Source: Bacteroidota bacterium (GTDB lineage Bacteria; Bacteroidota; Ignavibacteria; Ignavibacteriales; Ignavibacteriaceae). Taken from it: DNA of 37,489 nt. The DNA is taken from positions 1-37,489 of the forward strand of contig JAMCWE010000185.1 in NCBI GenBank assembly GCA_023475265.1, in the 5' to 3' direction. This document shows positions 8,467 to 17,320 of this stretch, in pieces; position 1 is the first letter of the stretch, and each line of letters begins with the position of its first letter. The notes under the pieces are model-generated. The model was not told the DNA's origin and searched no databases. It saw only the letters and a program-made list of their open reading frames with translations. Made by a program: the position numbers and the translations under genes.

Positions 8467-9336
8467 ATGAAAACGTTAAAAACATTCGTAATAATTCTTC
8501 TCACCGGAATAATTCTTTCCGGCTGCAAAGAGAAAAATGCAGGTGTTGAAGTTGTTCCTAATTTGGAATTAATATATTTATCCGCTGGGCAAGTTGATGT
8601 CCCACTTAAATGGGAAGTAAAAAATGATCATCAGATGAAAAAAGATGTAATGGAAGCAATTAATTCCATAAAATTTCATAATCTTAAATCGCCTATAGTA
8701 TATAGATTAGCATTAAGATTATTTGTAAATGAAAATGGCACCATAGACAAAGTCAAAGACATTGGAAGCGACTTCGTTGATAATGATTCTTCTAAAAATT
8801 ATGATAAACTAACCGAGATTAGCAAATTGGATAAATCAGTTGCTGAAAAAATGACTGAATGGAAATTTACTCCTGCAATAAAAAATGGAAAATCTGTAAA
8901 AAGTTATTTGGATCTAAAAGTTAGTTTTACCGATAATCCAGATGGCAGCTACGATATCAATTATGGAGATTTCATGACTGTCTATCCAAGCATGAATGAT
9001 TTTGTCCCCGTTGATAAAATGCCGCAGGTAATTACTTCTATTGCACCTCATTATCCAGAATTAGCTAAGCGTGCTGGTATTGAAGGCACAGCTTATGTTA
9101 AAGTTCTATTAAGTACTGAAGGAAGTCCAGTTAAAGCAGTAGTAATAAAAACCGATAATGAAATATTTAATCAGCCTTCAATTGATGCAGCAATGCAGTT
9201 CAAATTTACATCTGCTGAAAGAGATAACAAGCCGGTTGCTGTCTGGGTTGTAATTCCTTTTAGGTATAGACTCGATGGACCTAAGGGAGAGCTGATGCAT
9301 TACAAAGATTTGAAAGATATGCCGAGGAAAAAGTAA
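8467..9336 (+). CDS. Lipoprotein with TonB C-terminal domain
   Basis: The 289-residue protein has a lipobox IILSGC with the lipidated Cys at 20 and a TonB-like C-terminal domain in roughly the last 95 residues (SIAPHYPELAKRAGIEGTAY through WVVIPFRYRL). A middle domain (about 25-180) contains a similar repeated motif around LFVNENGTIDKVKDIG, which may be a second, diverged TonB-like unit. I chose the ATG at 8467 because GAGG lies six bases upstream; the in-frame GTG at 8455 overlaps the preceding stop. TonB normally spans the inner membrane to couple proton motive force to outer-membrane receptors. A lipid anchor instead suggests a structural or signalling use. It is the last gene of the sigma operon and precedes the barrel receptor at 9573. 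Confidence 0.88.
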   Translation: MKTLKTFVIILLTGIILSGCKEKNAGVEVVPNLELIYLSAGQVDVPLKWEVKNDHQMKKDVMEAINSIKFHNLKSPIVYRLALRLFVNENGTIDKVKDIGSDFVDNDSSKNYDKLTEISKLDKSVAEKMTEWKFTPAIKNGKSVKSYLDLKVSFTDNPDGSYDINYGDFMTVYPSMNDFVPVDKMPQVITSIAPHYPELAKRAGIEGTAYVKVLLSTEGSPVKAVVIKTDNEIFNQPSIDAAMQFKFTSAERDNKPVAVWVVIPFRYRLDGPKGELMHYKDLKDMPRKK

Positions 9337-9375
9337 AAAAAGATATAAGCAGTAGAACATCCAAGAGTACTTCAT

Positions 9376-9446
9376 CATTCATTATTCCTTGTTCGATGTT
9401 CAATATTCAAAATTATTTCTGAATAACGAATACTGAATAACGAATG
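9376..9446. repeat. Imperfect inverted repeat with internal direct repeats
   Basis: The right part contains GAATAACGAA twice in tandem with a short spacer (9421-9444). The left part (9376-9405) is close to its reverse complement, beginning CATTCATTATTC. Together they make an imperfect hairpin of about 30-base arms between the TonB lipoprotein and the barrel gene. It looks like a dispersed AT-rich intergenic repeat and could separate the two transcription units. The arms were matched by eye. Confidence 0.6.
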
Positions 9447-9572
9447 TTGAAGATAGAAGTTCTTTCTAGGCATTCAAAATTACATTTAGAAATTTCTAAA
9501 ATTTATTGGCTTTACCTGAAATGTTGATTTATATTTAAACGCTATTTTTACCCAAATTTAAAAGGGAACCCT

Positions 9573-11984
9573 ATGAAACTAATATCAGCCCTCATCATCA
9601 GCGCTTTAATATTTTCCAATCTAATTTTTGCACAGGAAAAAGAGAATTACAAATTAATCGGCGCTGTTGCTGATTCAGCTTTAGGAACTTCGTTGGTCGG
9701 CGCTAATGTTACAATAATTTCCAGAAAAGACGGAAGAACAATTACCGGAACTACAACAGATGCAAAAGGATTTTTTACTGTAGATAAAATTACGGAAGGT
9801 AACATCCGTGCAAAATTTTCTATGGTCGGGTATCAAACAAAAATTATTGATTCTGTTTCGGTAGAAAAAACTTCGCGTCTTGGATTAATCAAATTACGAT
9901 CAACAACTATTTTAATGCCCGAAGTTGTTGTTAAATCAATTAAGCCGATGATTGAATTTCAAATTGACAAGCAGGTAATCAACATAGATCAAGTTCCCGG
10001 CAGTTCCGGCTCTTTAACGGATGCATTAAAAAATTCCGGTGTTGTTGATGTTGATCCGCAATCAAATGTGGTTACTGTAAGAGGCCAAGCTGTAAAATTG
10101 GAAATGGACGGACATCCTTTCGACATGCCTCAAAATATGCTCGCTCAACTTCCGGCATCAATGGTAGATCAAGTTGAAGTAATTTTATCTCCGGGCGCAA
10201 AGGAAAGCGCCGAAGGCGGTGCGTACATTTTAAATATCATCACCAAGAAAAACACGCTGAATAATTTTAACGGCTCAATCAGTTTGAATACATCATCAAA
10301 CAATAGAAATTACGGCGGAATAAACTTAAACTACAAAGTGAACAAGATAAATGTTTTTGCTTCCAGCTTTGGTTATTTCGGCGATTTTAACAGCAATTCA
10401 AGTTCGGAAAAATTAAATTATAACAGCGCCAATTTATACAGCTTAAGTTCTAATTATAATAACAATGGCAATGGCTTCTTCGGCAACTTAAAATTAGGCT
10501 TTGATTATGATTTAGATGAAAGTAATTCTTTTACATTTTACGGATCTTATAATAAAAGTAAATATGATTTTAACAGCGATAGTTATAGCTTGGTAGAAAA
10601 CGCTCTTTTTACTCCCCAGTATAGTTATGATAATAACAGCAATGCAGACTACACATGGAATAATTTTACTTTATATGGTTTTTATAAAAAGAAATTCGAT
10701 AAGAAGGGAAAAGAATTAACCTTCGATGCGTATTATGCAAATATATATAGTCCAAACTCAAACAATTTGAATACGATGTACAGCTATCAGTCGAGCACTC
10801 CGCAATTGCATAACAGCGGATCGGTTGAAAATGCAAATACATTTATTTTTAAAACTGATTATGTTATTCCTTCGGATATAGGAAAATTTGAAACCGGTTA
10901 TAATTTTACATACCGCCACAGGGGAAATGGAAACAACGCACTTGATTATTCTTATTTAACAAACAGCTGGCAGGACAGCTTGAACTTAAGCAACTTATTC
11001 AGATACAAAGAAAATATTCATGCTCTTTATTTAACTTACTCAAACAATTTTGGTAAATGGGGAGTTAAAGCCGGAATAAGAACGGAAAACCTTAATACCA
11101 ACGGCGAGCAGATAACAACCAACGAAAACTTTACGCAGAACTTTCTAAATTTTTTCCCGAACTTTAATCTATCATATAAGCTGAGCGATTTGTTTCAGCT
11201 TACGTTTAACGCTTTCCGAAGAGTAAGATATCCTGAATTATATTATGTGAATCCTTATAAACAATATAATGGCCCGAACAGCTACACGGCGGGAAATCCC
11301 GGCATCAAACCATATTTCTTAAATTCTTATGCAGTTAGTTTATCTCAATACATAAATGTTTATTATGTTCTTTCTAACGGCTTATATCAGTACGTTACTG
11401 CAAATTACCAGGATAGCATTTCGTACAGTAGTCCGGTAAATTTAACATCAAATAAAGTTTACGGAGTTGATTTAACTTTGCCGTATTACAATAGTCCCAT
11501 GGCGCCGTTTCATCTTCCGGATTTTATTTCGATGCTATATCTTCAATTCACATATAAATACACAAAGAGTGAGGGCTCATATCTCAATGAAGATTTATCG
11601 GATTGGGGATACTCAAAAATGCTTAGTGCCAGAATGAGCTTAAAGCTTTGGTTCGGCATTGATGCTAGCATGTACTTAAGCTACTCTCCTGAAACAGCAA
11701 GCAAAAAATATATAAGCAATCAAAGATCATATTTCTCAATTTATTTAAGCAAAGCTTTCATGGATCAAAAGCTGAAGGTAAATGTTTCCGTCTCGGATGT
11801 TTTGAACAGCAGTGTATATGATAGGCAAACATTCGGCACTGATTTTTATATGCACAACAGCTATACAATGCTCAAAAGCCGCAGCATTTCAATCGGCTTT
11901 ACATATATGATCAACAACTACAAAGAAAGACAAGACAGAAATATAGACGACGGCAGAGACGCAAGCGGGCAATCGATGAAATGA
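9573..11984 (+). CDS. TonB-dependent-receptor-like outer-membrane barrel protein
   Basis: The 803-residue protein starts with a signal peptide (about 1-20). A carboxypeptidase-regulatory-like domain follows at about 25-110 (LVGANVTIISRKDGRTITGT), then a plug domain at about 130-225 (LTDALKNSGVVDVDP through GAYILNIITKK). The rest is a long barrel rich in Asn, Ser and Tyr. This layout fits the outer-membrane beta-barrel family of Bacteroidota and relatives. The substrate is not evident. It follows the TonB lipoprotein by about 240 bases and is closed by a strong terminator, so it belongs to the same functional cluster and may be a target of the ECF sigma factor. An AAGGG sequence lies upstream of the ATG. 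The C-terminus is polar and does not end in the usual aromatic residue. Confidence 0.9.
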   Translation: MKLISALIISALIFSNLIFAQEKENYKLIGAVADSALGTSLVGANVTIISRKDGRTITGTTTDAKGFFTVDKITEGNIRAKFSMVGYQTKIIDSVSVEKTSRLGLIKLRSTTILMPEVVVKSIKPMIEFQIDKQVINIDQVPGSSGSLTDALKNSGVVDVDPQSNVVTVRGQAVKLEMDGHPFDMPQNMLAQLPASMVDQVEVILSPGAKESAEGGAYILNIITKKNTLNNFNGSISLNTSSNNRNYGGINLNYKVNKINVFASSFGYFGDFNSNSSSEKLNYNSANLYSLSSNYNNNGNGFFGNLKLGFDYDLDESNSFTFYGSYNKSKYDFNSDSYSLVENALFTPQYSYDNNSNADYTWNNFTLYGFYKKKFDKKGKELTFDAYYANIYSPNSNNLNTMYSYQSSTPQLHNSGSVENANTFIFKTDYVIPSDIGKFETGYNFTYRHRGNGNNALDYSYLTNSWQDSLNLSNLFRYKENIHALYLTYSNNFGKWGVKAGIRTENLNTNGEQITTNENFTQNFLNFFPNFNLSYKLSDLFQLTFNAFRRVRYPELYYVNPYKQYNGPNSYTAGNPGIKPYFLNSYAVSLSQYINVYYVLSNGLYQYVTANYQDSISYSSPVNLTSNKVYGVDLTLPYYNSPMAPFHLPDFISMLYLQFTYKYTKSEGSYLNEDLSDWGYSKMLSARMSLKLWFGIDASMYLSYSPETASKKYISNQRSYFSIYLSKAFMDQKLKVNVSVSDVLNSSVYDRQTFGTDFYMHNSYTMLKSRSISIGFTYMINNYKERQDRNIDDGRDASGQSMK

Positions 11985-11995
11985 AAATTTATTGT

Positions 11996-12036
11996 ATTAG
12001 CCCATAAATTAATTTATGGGCTAATTTTGCGTTTTT
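11996..12036 (+). terminator. Rho-independent terminator after the barrel gene
   Basis: A perfect 30-base palindrome (11996-12025, arms TTAGCCCATAAATT and its complement) is followed by TTTTGCGTTTTTT. It begins 12 bases after the barrel gene stop. This is a clear intrinsic terminator on the plus strand. Confidence 0.9.
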
Positions 12037-12074
12037 TATGATGCCCCGGCAAAATCATTCCTCCATTTCTTCCC

Positions 12075-12104
12075 TTGAAGCAACATTAGAATTTACTATC
12101 TTTG
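12075..12104 (+). promoter_or_regulatory. Candidate Bacteroidota-type promoter
   Basis: TTG at 12075-12077 and TATCTTTG at 12097-12104, spaced by 19 bases, match the TTG / TAnnTTTG pattern of the main sigma factor in Bacteroidota. The ATG of the next gene is only five bases after the -7 element, so the transcript would have almost no leader. This rests on pattern matching only. Confidence 0.5.
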
Positions 12105-12108
12105 AAAT

Positions 12109-13959
12109 ATGATGAAGAAAATTTTTATAATCATATTATTTACTGCGAGTTTAAGTTTTGCACAAATCGATGCGAGCAACCAATACATGCTTGCTCAAAG
12201 TTATGTGCAGGCGGCTATGTATGAAAAAGCAAAACCAATATTGGAAGAGCTTTACCACAACCAGCCGGAGAATTATGAATATTTCCGATCTCTTAATGAT
12301 GTTTATACACAGCTTAAAGATTACGATGCTTCAATTGCTTTGATTGAAGATAAATTGAAGTCCTCTTCGCAGGATATAAATCTTTACGGTATGCTTGGCT
12401 CAACTTACTACCTTAAAGGTAATGATAAAAAAGCGTTTGAAGTTTGGGACGACGCACTGAAAACTTTGCCTCAGAGTGAAGTTAACTATAGAGTGATTGC
12501 CAACTTCGCAATTGAAAGGCGTACTTTTGATAAAGCAATCCAATATCTGAAAAAAGGACAGGATATTTCCAGCAACCCGATTTATTTTGCTTACGATCTT
12601 GCAAATCTTTATTCGCTTACAATGCAGTTCAAAGATGCAACCGAAGAATATTGCATGATCATTTCACAAAATCCGAATCAATTAAACATAGTTGAAAGTA
12701 AGATATTAGGTTATTTATCCAAACCGGGTGCTCTTCAGGTTTCACTGCCGATAGTTGAAAAATATTCAAACAGCGACAACATAAACTTTAAATTCCTGCT
12801 TGCAAGATTTTATATTGAAGAAAAATCATACGACAAAGCTTACGATATTTATGAAAAGATCGACGCTTTACAGAATAGCCAGGGTGCGCAGCTTCTTGGA
12901 TTTGCACAATTTTTACTTGGCGACAAAGTTTACAAAACAGCTTCCGATGTTTACAGCGAAATAATAAATAAATATCCAAATTCTCCTTATGTTTCAGCGG
13001 CAAAGCTTGGATATGCTAAAACTCTTGAAGCTCTTTTTGAAGAGGACAATTCTGCAAAAATTCCTTCATGGAAACCATTTTATGAACTTCCAAAACTTAA
13101 CACCGGACAAATTGATAAAGTGATTTCGGCTTATCTGGAGATTACAAAGATTTACCCGCATTCGGAAGCTGCTAATGAAGCATTCCTTAGAATTGGCGAA
13201 CTAAAACTATTCAAATTGGGAGAAATATCTGATGCCGAAGTATATTTTAATGATATTATCAAAGACTCGCCGCTTTCACAATATGCTGCGGATGCTTATC
13301 TCGATCTGGCAAAAGCATCAATACTTAACAACGAATTGGATCAAGCTGCATCTTATTATTTGAAAATTACTACAACCGGAAGATACCCGGATGATAAAAA
13401 GAACATTGCAACTTACAGGCTTGCTAGAATTTATTTCTACAAAGGTGACTTTGAAAAAACCAAAGAATATTTGAAAAGTATGCTTGATAATCTTGGCAAT
13501 AACTCGGCAAATGATGCGTTAGAGCTCTCACTTTTGTTGAACACTTCGGCAAATGATTCGTCTAACCTTTCAACTTTTGCATCAGCAGAATTACTTGCCG
13601 AGCAAAACAGATTTAAGGAAGCTTTTGATAAGTATAAAATTGTTTCTAACGATCCGAATAAATTGATGCTGCAAAATTTGGCAAGCTTAAGAGAAGCTGA
13701 AATGGAACTAGCTTCGAATAATATCGATAGTTCTATCGTTCATTTCCAAAAAATTGTGAATGATACAGACAAAAACATTTATTCCGATAAAGCATTATAT
13801 TTATTGGGTGAAATTTATCAATACAACCAAAACGATAAGACAAAAGCAATTGAGAGTTATGAAAATTTGCTTGCAAAATTCCCAAACTCATTATATCTTG
13901 ATCAGGTAAGGGCTGAAATAATTAAGTTAAAAGGTCAAACGATAGAAAGGCCGATGTAA
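12109..13959 (+). CDS. Exported tetratricopeptide-repeat protein
   Basis: The 616-residue protein has a signal peptide (about 1-18, FIIILFTASLSFA) and TPR-like helices along almost its whole length. Clear units include YVQAAMYEKAKPILEELYH and PYVSAAKLGYAKTLEALFEE, and the C-terminal part contains KALYLLGEIYQYNQNDKTKA. The repeat style resembles periplasmic or outer-membrane assembly TPR proteins, but I cannot assign a partner. Two ATGs occur in a row (12109 and 12112), and either could be used. It is preceded by a terminator and a likely promoter, so it is probably a separate unit. Its GC-poor codon use is like that of its neighbours. Confidence 0.85.
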   Translation: MMKKIFIIILFTASLSFAQIDASNQYMLAQSYVQAAMYEKAKPILEELYHNQPENYEYFRSLNDVYTQLKDYDASIALIEDKLKSSSQDINLYGMLGSTYYLKGNDKKAFEVWDDALKTLPQSEVNYRVIANFAIERRTFDKAIQYLKKGQDISSNPIYFAYDLANLYSLTMQFKDATEEYCMIISQNPNQLNIVESKILGYLSKPGALQVSLPIVEKYSNSDNINFKFLLARFYIEEKSYDKAYDIYEKIDALQNSQGAQLLGFAQFLLGDKVYKTASDVYSEIINKYPNSPYVSAAKLGYAKTLEALFEEDNSAKIPSWKPFYELPKLNTGQIDKVISAYLEITKIYPHSEAANEAFLRIGELKLFKLGEISDAEVYFNDIIKDSPLSQYAADAYLDLAKASILNNELDQAASYYLKITTTGRYPDDKKNIATYRLARIYFYKGDFEKTKEYLKSMLDNLGNNSANDALELSLLLNTSANDSSNLSTFASAELLAEQNRFKEAFDKYKIVSNDPNKLMLQNLASLREAEMELASNNIDSSIVHFQKIVNDTDKNIYSDKALYLLGEIYQYNQNDKTKAIESYENLLAKFPNSLYLDQVRAEIIKLKGQTIERPM

Positions 13960-14018
13960 ATCTCTTTCTAAAACTTTAGAGATAAATTAAATAATGAATT
14001 CTAACTTATCATTTGATA

Positions 14019-14324
14019 ATGCCAAAAATATTTGAGTATTTAGGAATTTTGGTATTTTTTTATTCAAACGAACATGAGCCCATACATGTTCATGGAAAAT
14101 ATGAGAAGTTAGAAAATAAAGCTGAATTTTATATAGTTGATGGTAAGATAGTTGAAATAAGAATTAAATCTGTTAAAGGTAGAAAACCATTAACAAAAAA
14201 TAAACTTAAAGATTTTGAAGATTTTCTGGAAATATATTCAGAGAAAATAGCACAAAAATTGATTGACTATTTTGTGTTACACAAAGAAGTTGAATTCGAA
14301 AAAATTACAACTAAAGTAAAATGA
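14019..14324 (+). CDS. DUF4160 protein, putative toxin-antitoxin partner
   Basis: The 101-residue protein reads MPKIFEYLGILVFFYSNEHEP and then HVHGKYE, the conserved HxH-type motif (EPIHVHG) of the DUF4160 family. The ATG at 14019 is preferred over the in-frame TTG at 14013. It overlaps the next gene by four bases (ATGA), so the two are translationally coupled. DUF4160 and DUF2442 genes are repeatedly found side by side and have been proposed as toxin-antitoxin modules; which one is toxic is not established to my knowledge. The pair sits between a terminated TPR gene and clpX and is very AT-rich, which fits horizontal arrival. Confidence 0.8.
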   Translation: MPKIFEYLGILVFFYSNEHEPIHVHGKYEKLENKAEFYIVDGKIVEIRIKSVKGRKPLTKNKLKDFEDFLEIYSEKIAQKLIDYFVLHKEVEFEKITTKVK

Positions 14325-14599
14325 AAATTATAGAAGAAAATATTGTTACCGATGAAAAACAATTAGAAATTATATCTTCTCAATATATTGGAGATTACGC
14401 AATTAGAATATTTTTTAATGATGGAGTTAAAAGATTAGTAGATTTTAAACCATTCTTGGAAAATTCAGTTCACTCTTCAACTCGAAAATATTTGGACGAA
14501 AATAAATTTAAGAACTACCAGATAGTTGACGGTAACCTAAACTGGAATGATTATGAATTGATTTTTCCATTAGAAGATCTCTACGAAGGCAAACTATGA
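14321..14599 (+). CDS. DUF2442 protein, putative toxin-antitoxin partner
   Basis: The 92-residue protein carries the DUF2442 pattern: a strand-rich core YAIRIFFNDGVKRLVDFKPF, followed by a short NLNWNDYELIFPLEDLYE segment near the end. In the family, GxxxxVDFxP and WxxxxDLxPExLY are typical. The start codon overlaps the stop of the DUF4160 gene. It ends 25 bases before clpX. Its small size, coupling and variable neighbourhood suggest a mobile two-gene module; a function in DNA or partner binding is inference. Confidence 0.78.
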   Translation: MKIIEENIVTDEKQLEIISSQYIGDYAIRIFFNDGVKRLVDFKPFLENSVHSSTRKYLDENKFKNYQIVDGNLNWNDYELIFPLEDLYEGKL

Positions 14600-14624
14600 A
14601 AGAAATGATTAAAGGATATAGTTA

Positions 14625-15875
14625 ATGGCAAAAAAGCAAAATCAAAAATTAGTTAAATGTTCATTCTGTGGACGCGACGGCAGCGAAGTTGGAAGTATGA
14701 TTGCTGGTCCTGACGTTTATATTTGCGATATTTGTATCAGCAGCAGCGTCGATATATTGAAAAATAATTTAGCTGCATACAATTACAAATCAAAAAACTC
14801 ATTGCTGCAAGCGCCTTCTGCAATAAAAAAGACTTTGGATGAATATGTTATTGGTCAAGACAAGGCTAAGAAAATACTTTCTGTAGCAGTTTATAATCAT
14901 TATAAAAGAATTAATTCCAAAACTTCATTCTTTGAACTTGATGATGTAGAAATTGAAAAGAGCAATATTTTATTAATCGGCCCCACAGGAGTTGGAAAAA
15001 CATTACTTGCACAAACTCTAGCAAAAATATTAGATGTTCCTTTTGCAATTGCTGATGCAACAACGCTAACAGAAGCCGGATATGTTGGTGATGATGTTGA
15101 AACAGTACTGGTTCATCTTTTACAAGCTGCTGATTACAATCTTGAAAGAGCACAAAAAGGAATTGTTTACATTGATGAAATAGACAAGATTGCTCGAAAG
15201 AGTGAAAGCACTTCAATTACAAGAGATGTTTCTGGCGAAGGAGTTCAGCAGGCGCTGTTAAAAATATTAGAGGGGACGGTTGCCGGTGTTCCTCCCAAAG
15301 GCGGAAGGAAACATCCTGAACAAAGTTTAATTAACGTCAATACGAAAAATATTTTGTTTATTGTCGGCGGAGCTTTTGAAGGAATTGATAAAATAATTGC
15401 GGCAAGAATAAATAAAAATAAAATGGGATTTACTTCCGATGGAATAAAAGCAAAGGCTGAAGGCGAAGATCTGTTAAAATTTATTTTACCTGAAGATCTT
15501 CTTCGATTCGGTTTAATTCCGGAACTAATCGGAAGAATTCCGGTAATCGCACCACTTCAACCTCTTTCTGAGGTAGCTTTAAAAAGCATTTTAGTTGAAC
15601 CGCGGAATGCAATCCTTAAGCAATATAAAAAGTTGTTTTTACTTGAAGGAATAGAATTGGAGTTTGATCCTCTAGCAATTGACGCAATTGTGAATAAAGC
15701 CATCGCACGTAAAACCGGCGCAAGGGCTTTAAGATCAATTGTTGAAGATTTTATGCTCGAAGTAATGTACGATTTACCAAACAGAGAAAATATTGAAAAG
15801 TGTATTATTACTAGAGACGTTGTTGAAAAAGGCGCAGAGCCAATTTATCTTGAGGCAGATAGAAAATCAGCCTAA
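14625..15875 (+). CDS. clpX: ATP-dependent Clp protease ATP-binding subunit ClpX
   Basis: A hexameric AAA+ unfoldase that feeds substrates to ClpP. In this 416-residue protein the zinc-binding domain has Cys12, Cys15, Cys34 and Cys37. Walker A is GPTGVGKT at 119-126, and Walker B with VYIDEIDK has DEID at 184-187. The [13 protein letters not shown] segment near 365-377 carries the sensor-2 arginine. The length is typical. clpP, which often precedes clpX, is not next to it here; instead the DUF4160/DUF2442 pair lies just upstream, possibly inserted between the gene and its former promoter. The ATG is preceded by AAAGGA at a good distance. It is closed by a terminator. Confidence 0.97.
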   Translation: MAKKQNQKLVKCSFCGRDGSEVGSMIAGPDVYICDICISSSVDILKNNLAAYNYKSKNSLLQAPSAIKKTLDEYVIGQDKAKKILSVAVYNHYKRINSKTSFFELDDVEIEKSNILLIGPTGVGKTLLAQTLAKILDVPFAIADATTLTEAGYVGDDVETVLVHLLQAADYNLERAQKGIVYIDEIDKIARKSESTSITRDVSGEGVQQALLKILEGTVAGVPPKGGRKHPEQSLINVNTKNILFIVGGAFEGIDKIIAARINKNKMGFTSDGIKAKAEGEDLLKFILPEDLLRFGLIPELIGRIPVIAPLQPLSEVALKSILVEPRNAILKQYKKLFLLEGIELEFDPLAIDAIVNKAIARKTGARALRSIVEDFMLEVMYDLPNRENIEKCIITRDVVEKGAEPIYLEADRKSA

Positions 15876-15905
15876 GTAATTAAGAATTATTTAGAGAAGT
15901 TTTGT

Positions 15906-15934
15906 AAGGCGATCTTCCAGGTCGCCTTTAATTT
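15906..15934 (+). terminator. Rho-independent terminator after clpX
   Basis: The arms AAGGCGA (15906-15912) and TCGCCTT (15922-15928) form a seven-pair stem, followed by TAATTTT. It lies 31 bases after the clpX stop. Confidence 0.75.
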
Positions 15935-15953
15935 TAAAGCGTAGTGGTGTTAT

Positions 15954-17210
15954 ATGTTGAAGAAAATATTGTTTGTATTTTTTCTCATTCCTTTTTATGC
16001 TTACTCACAATCCAAAATTTTAATATATATGGATCTCAAACAAACCGACCATTTAAGAGCATATGGAATAACTTTTCACGCATTGGAACGTGGTGAAAAA
16101 GCTGATTGGCTTTTGAATTACCGCGGCGGTTCTTTTATGCTTGATTACACAAACCAGTCAGCAAATGAATGCCGTATTGAAGGCGTTGCGTTTGATGAGC
16201 TTTCAACTTCACAAGCTGCTGAAATTTATTCCACTGTTCAAAGTAATGATAATAATATGTCGGTTGTTCGTTTGGAAAAAGCGCCCAAGATTGCTGTGTA
16301 TGTTCCGCCAAGCTTTCATCCGTGGGATGATGCAGTAACAATGGTGCTTGATTACGCAAAAATTCCTTATACAAAAATTTGGAATGATGAAATTCTCCGT
16401 GGTGATCTTTCAAAATATGATTGGCTTCATCTTCATCATGAAGATTTTACAGGCCAATATGGAAAATTTTATGCGAGCTTTAGTAATGCTCAATGGTACA
16501 TTGATAACCAGCTTCAATATGAAGCGGATGCAAAGAAAAATGGATTTAAGAAAGTATCTGATATGATGAAAACAGTTGCGCAAGATATTAAAAATTATGT
16601 CGGGCAAGGTGGTTTTCTTTTTGCGATGTGTTCCGCAACTGATACTTTTGATATTGCACTTGCAGCAGAGCATACAGACATATGCGCTTCAATGTTCGAC
16701 GGAGACCCAGCCGATCCTGATGCACAGAAAAAATTAGATTTTTCCAACACGCTTGCTTTTACAAACTTTAAGCTAGAAATGAATCCTTATGTTTATTCGT
16801 TCAGCAACATTAACATTCAGCCGAACGAAATTGGAAGTCCGGATAATGATTATTTTACATTATTCGATTTTTCGGCCAAGTATGATCCGGTCCCTTGTAT
16901 GCTGACTCAAGATCATGTAAATGTTATTCATGGATTTATGGGACAGACCACCGGATTCCACAAAGAAGTTATTAAAAAATCTATAATCATTTTGGCTGAA
17001 CGTCAGGGAACAGATCAAGTAAAATATATTCATGGAAATTATGGAAGAGGGACGTTTACATTTTACGGCGGCCACGATCCTGAAGCTTACCAGCATCTTG
17101 TCGGCGATCCGCCAACAGATTTATCACTTCATAAAAATTCTCCTGGCTACAGGCTAATACTCAATAATGTCCTTTTCCCGGCAGCAAAAAAGAAAGAACA
17201 AAAAACTTAA
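15954..17210 (+). CDS. Secreted protein of uncertain function (database family often labelled 'asparagine synthetase B')
   Basis: The 418-residue protein has a signal peptide (about 1-18, LFVFFLIPFYAYS). An N-terminal domain (about 20-100) is followed by a region that resembles class I glutamine-amidotransferase-like folds: KIAVYVPPSFHPWDDAVTMV near 107, YDWLHLHHEDFTGQ near 155, GGFLFAMCSATD near 218 and GTFTFYGGHDPEAYQH near 365. The FAMCSAT segment could be a nucleophile elbow with Cys, and GGHDPE a matching His loop. I know such proteins have been named asparagine synthetase B, but I see neither the N-terminal catalytic Cys2 nor the ATP-binding synthetase domain, so I do not support that name. 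It may be an exported hydrolase. It stands alone between two hairpin or repeat segments. Confidence 0.65.
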   Translation: MLKKILFVFFLIPFYAYSQSKILIYMDLKQTDHLRAYGITFHALERGEKADWLLNYRGGSFMLDYTNQSANECRIEGVAFDELSTSQAAEIYSTVQSNDNNMSVVRLEKAPKIAVYVPPSFHPWDDAVTMVLDYAKIPYTKIWNDEILRGDLSKYDWLHLHHEDFTGQYGKFYASFSNAQWYIDNQLQYEADAKKNGFKKVSDMMKTVAQDIKNYVGQGGFLFAMCSATDTFDIALAAEHTDICASMFDGDPADPDAQKKLDFSNTLAFTNFKLEMNPYVYSFSNINIQPNEIGSPDNDYFTLFDFSAKYDPVPCMLTQDHVNVIHGFMGQTTGFHKEVIKKSIIILAERQGTDQVKYIHGNYGRGTFTFYGGHDPEAYQHLVGDPPTDLSLHKNSPGYRLILNNVLFPAAKKKEQKT

Positions 17211-17220
17211 ATCGTGGTTC

Positions 17221-17302
17221 GTTTGTAGTTAATAGTTTGTTGATATTATTTCGATTAGTTAAATTTTCAGCGTAGATTTACAACGAACAATTTTCTACAA
17301 AC
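17221..17302. repeat. 22-bp imperfect inverted repeat
   Basis: The arms GTTTGTAGTTAATAGTTTG (17221 on) and the complement at 17281-17302 agree at 18 of 22 positions, with 38 bases between. They fill most of the gap before the fumarylacetoacetate hydrolase-family gene. It resembles a dispersed intergenic repeat, but no second copy is in the window. Confidence 0.6.
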
Positions 17303-17320
17303 ATCATCCAAATAAATTTT

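Noticed and set aside
13960-14000. Terminator after the TPR gene
   Set aside because: ATCTCT and AGAGAT can pair around 13961-13983, but the loop is long and no T run follows.
14911-15216. Minus-strand open frame inside clpX
   Set aside because: It is a shadow of the clpX coding sequence with no ribosome site or family match.
16135-16673. Several open frames inside the secreted protein gene
   Set aside because: They overlap a well-supported signal-peptide protein and have no recognisable content.
15954-17210. Asparagine synthetase B
   Set aside because: No N-terminal Cys2 nucleophile or ATP-binding synthetase domain is seen; the protein has a signal peptide.
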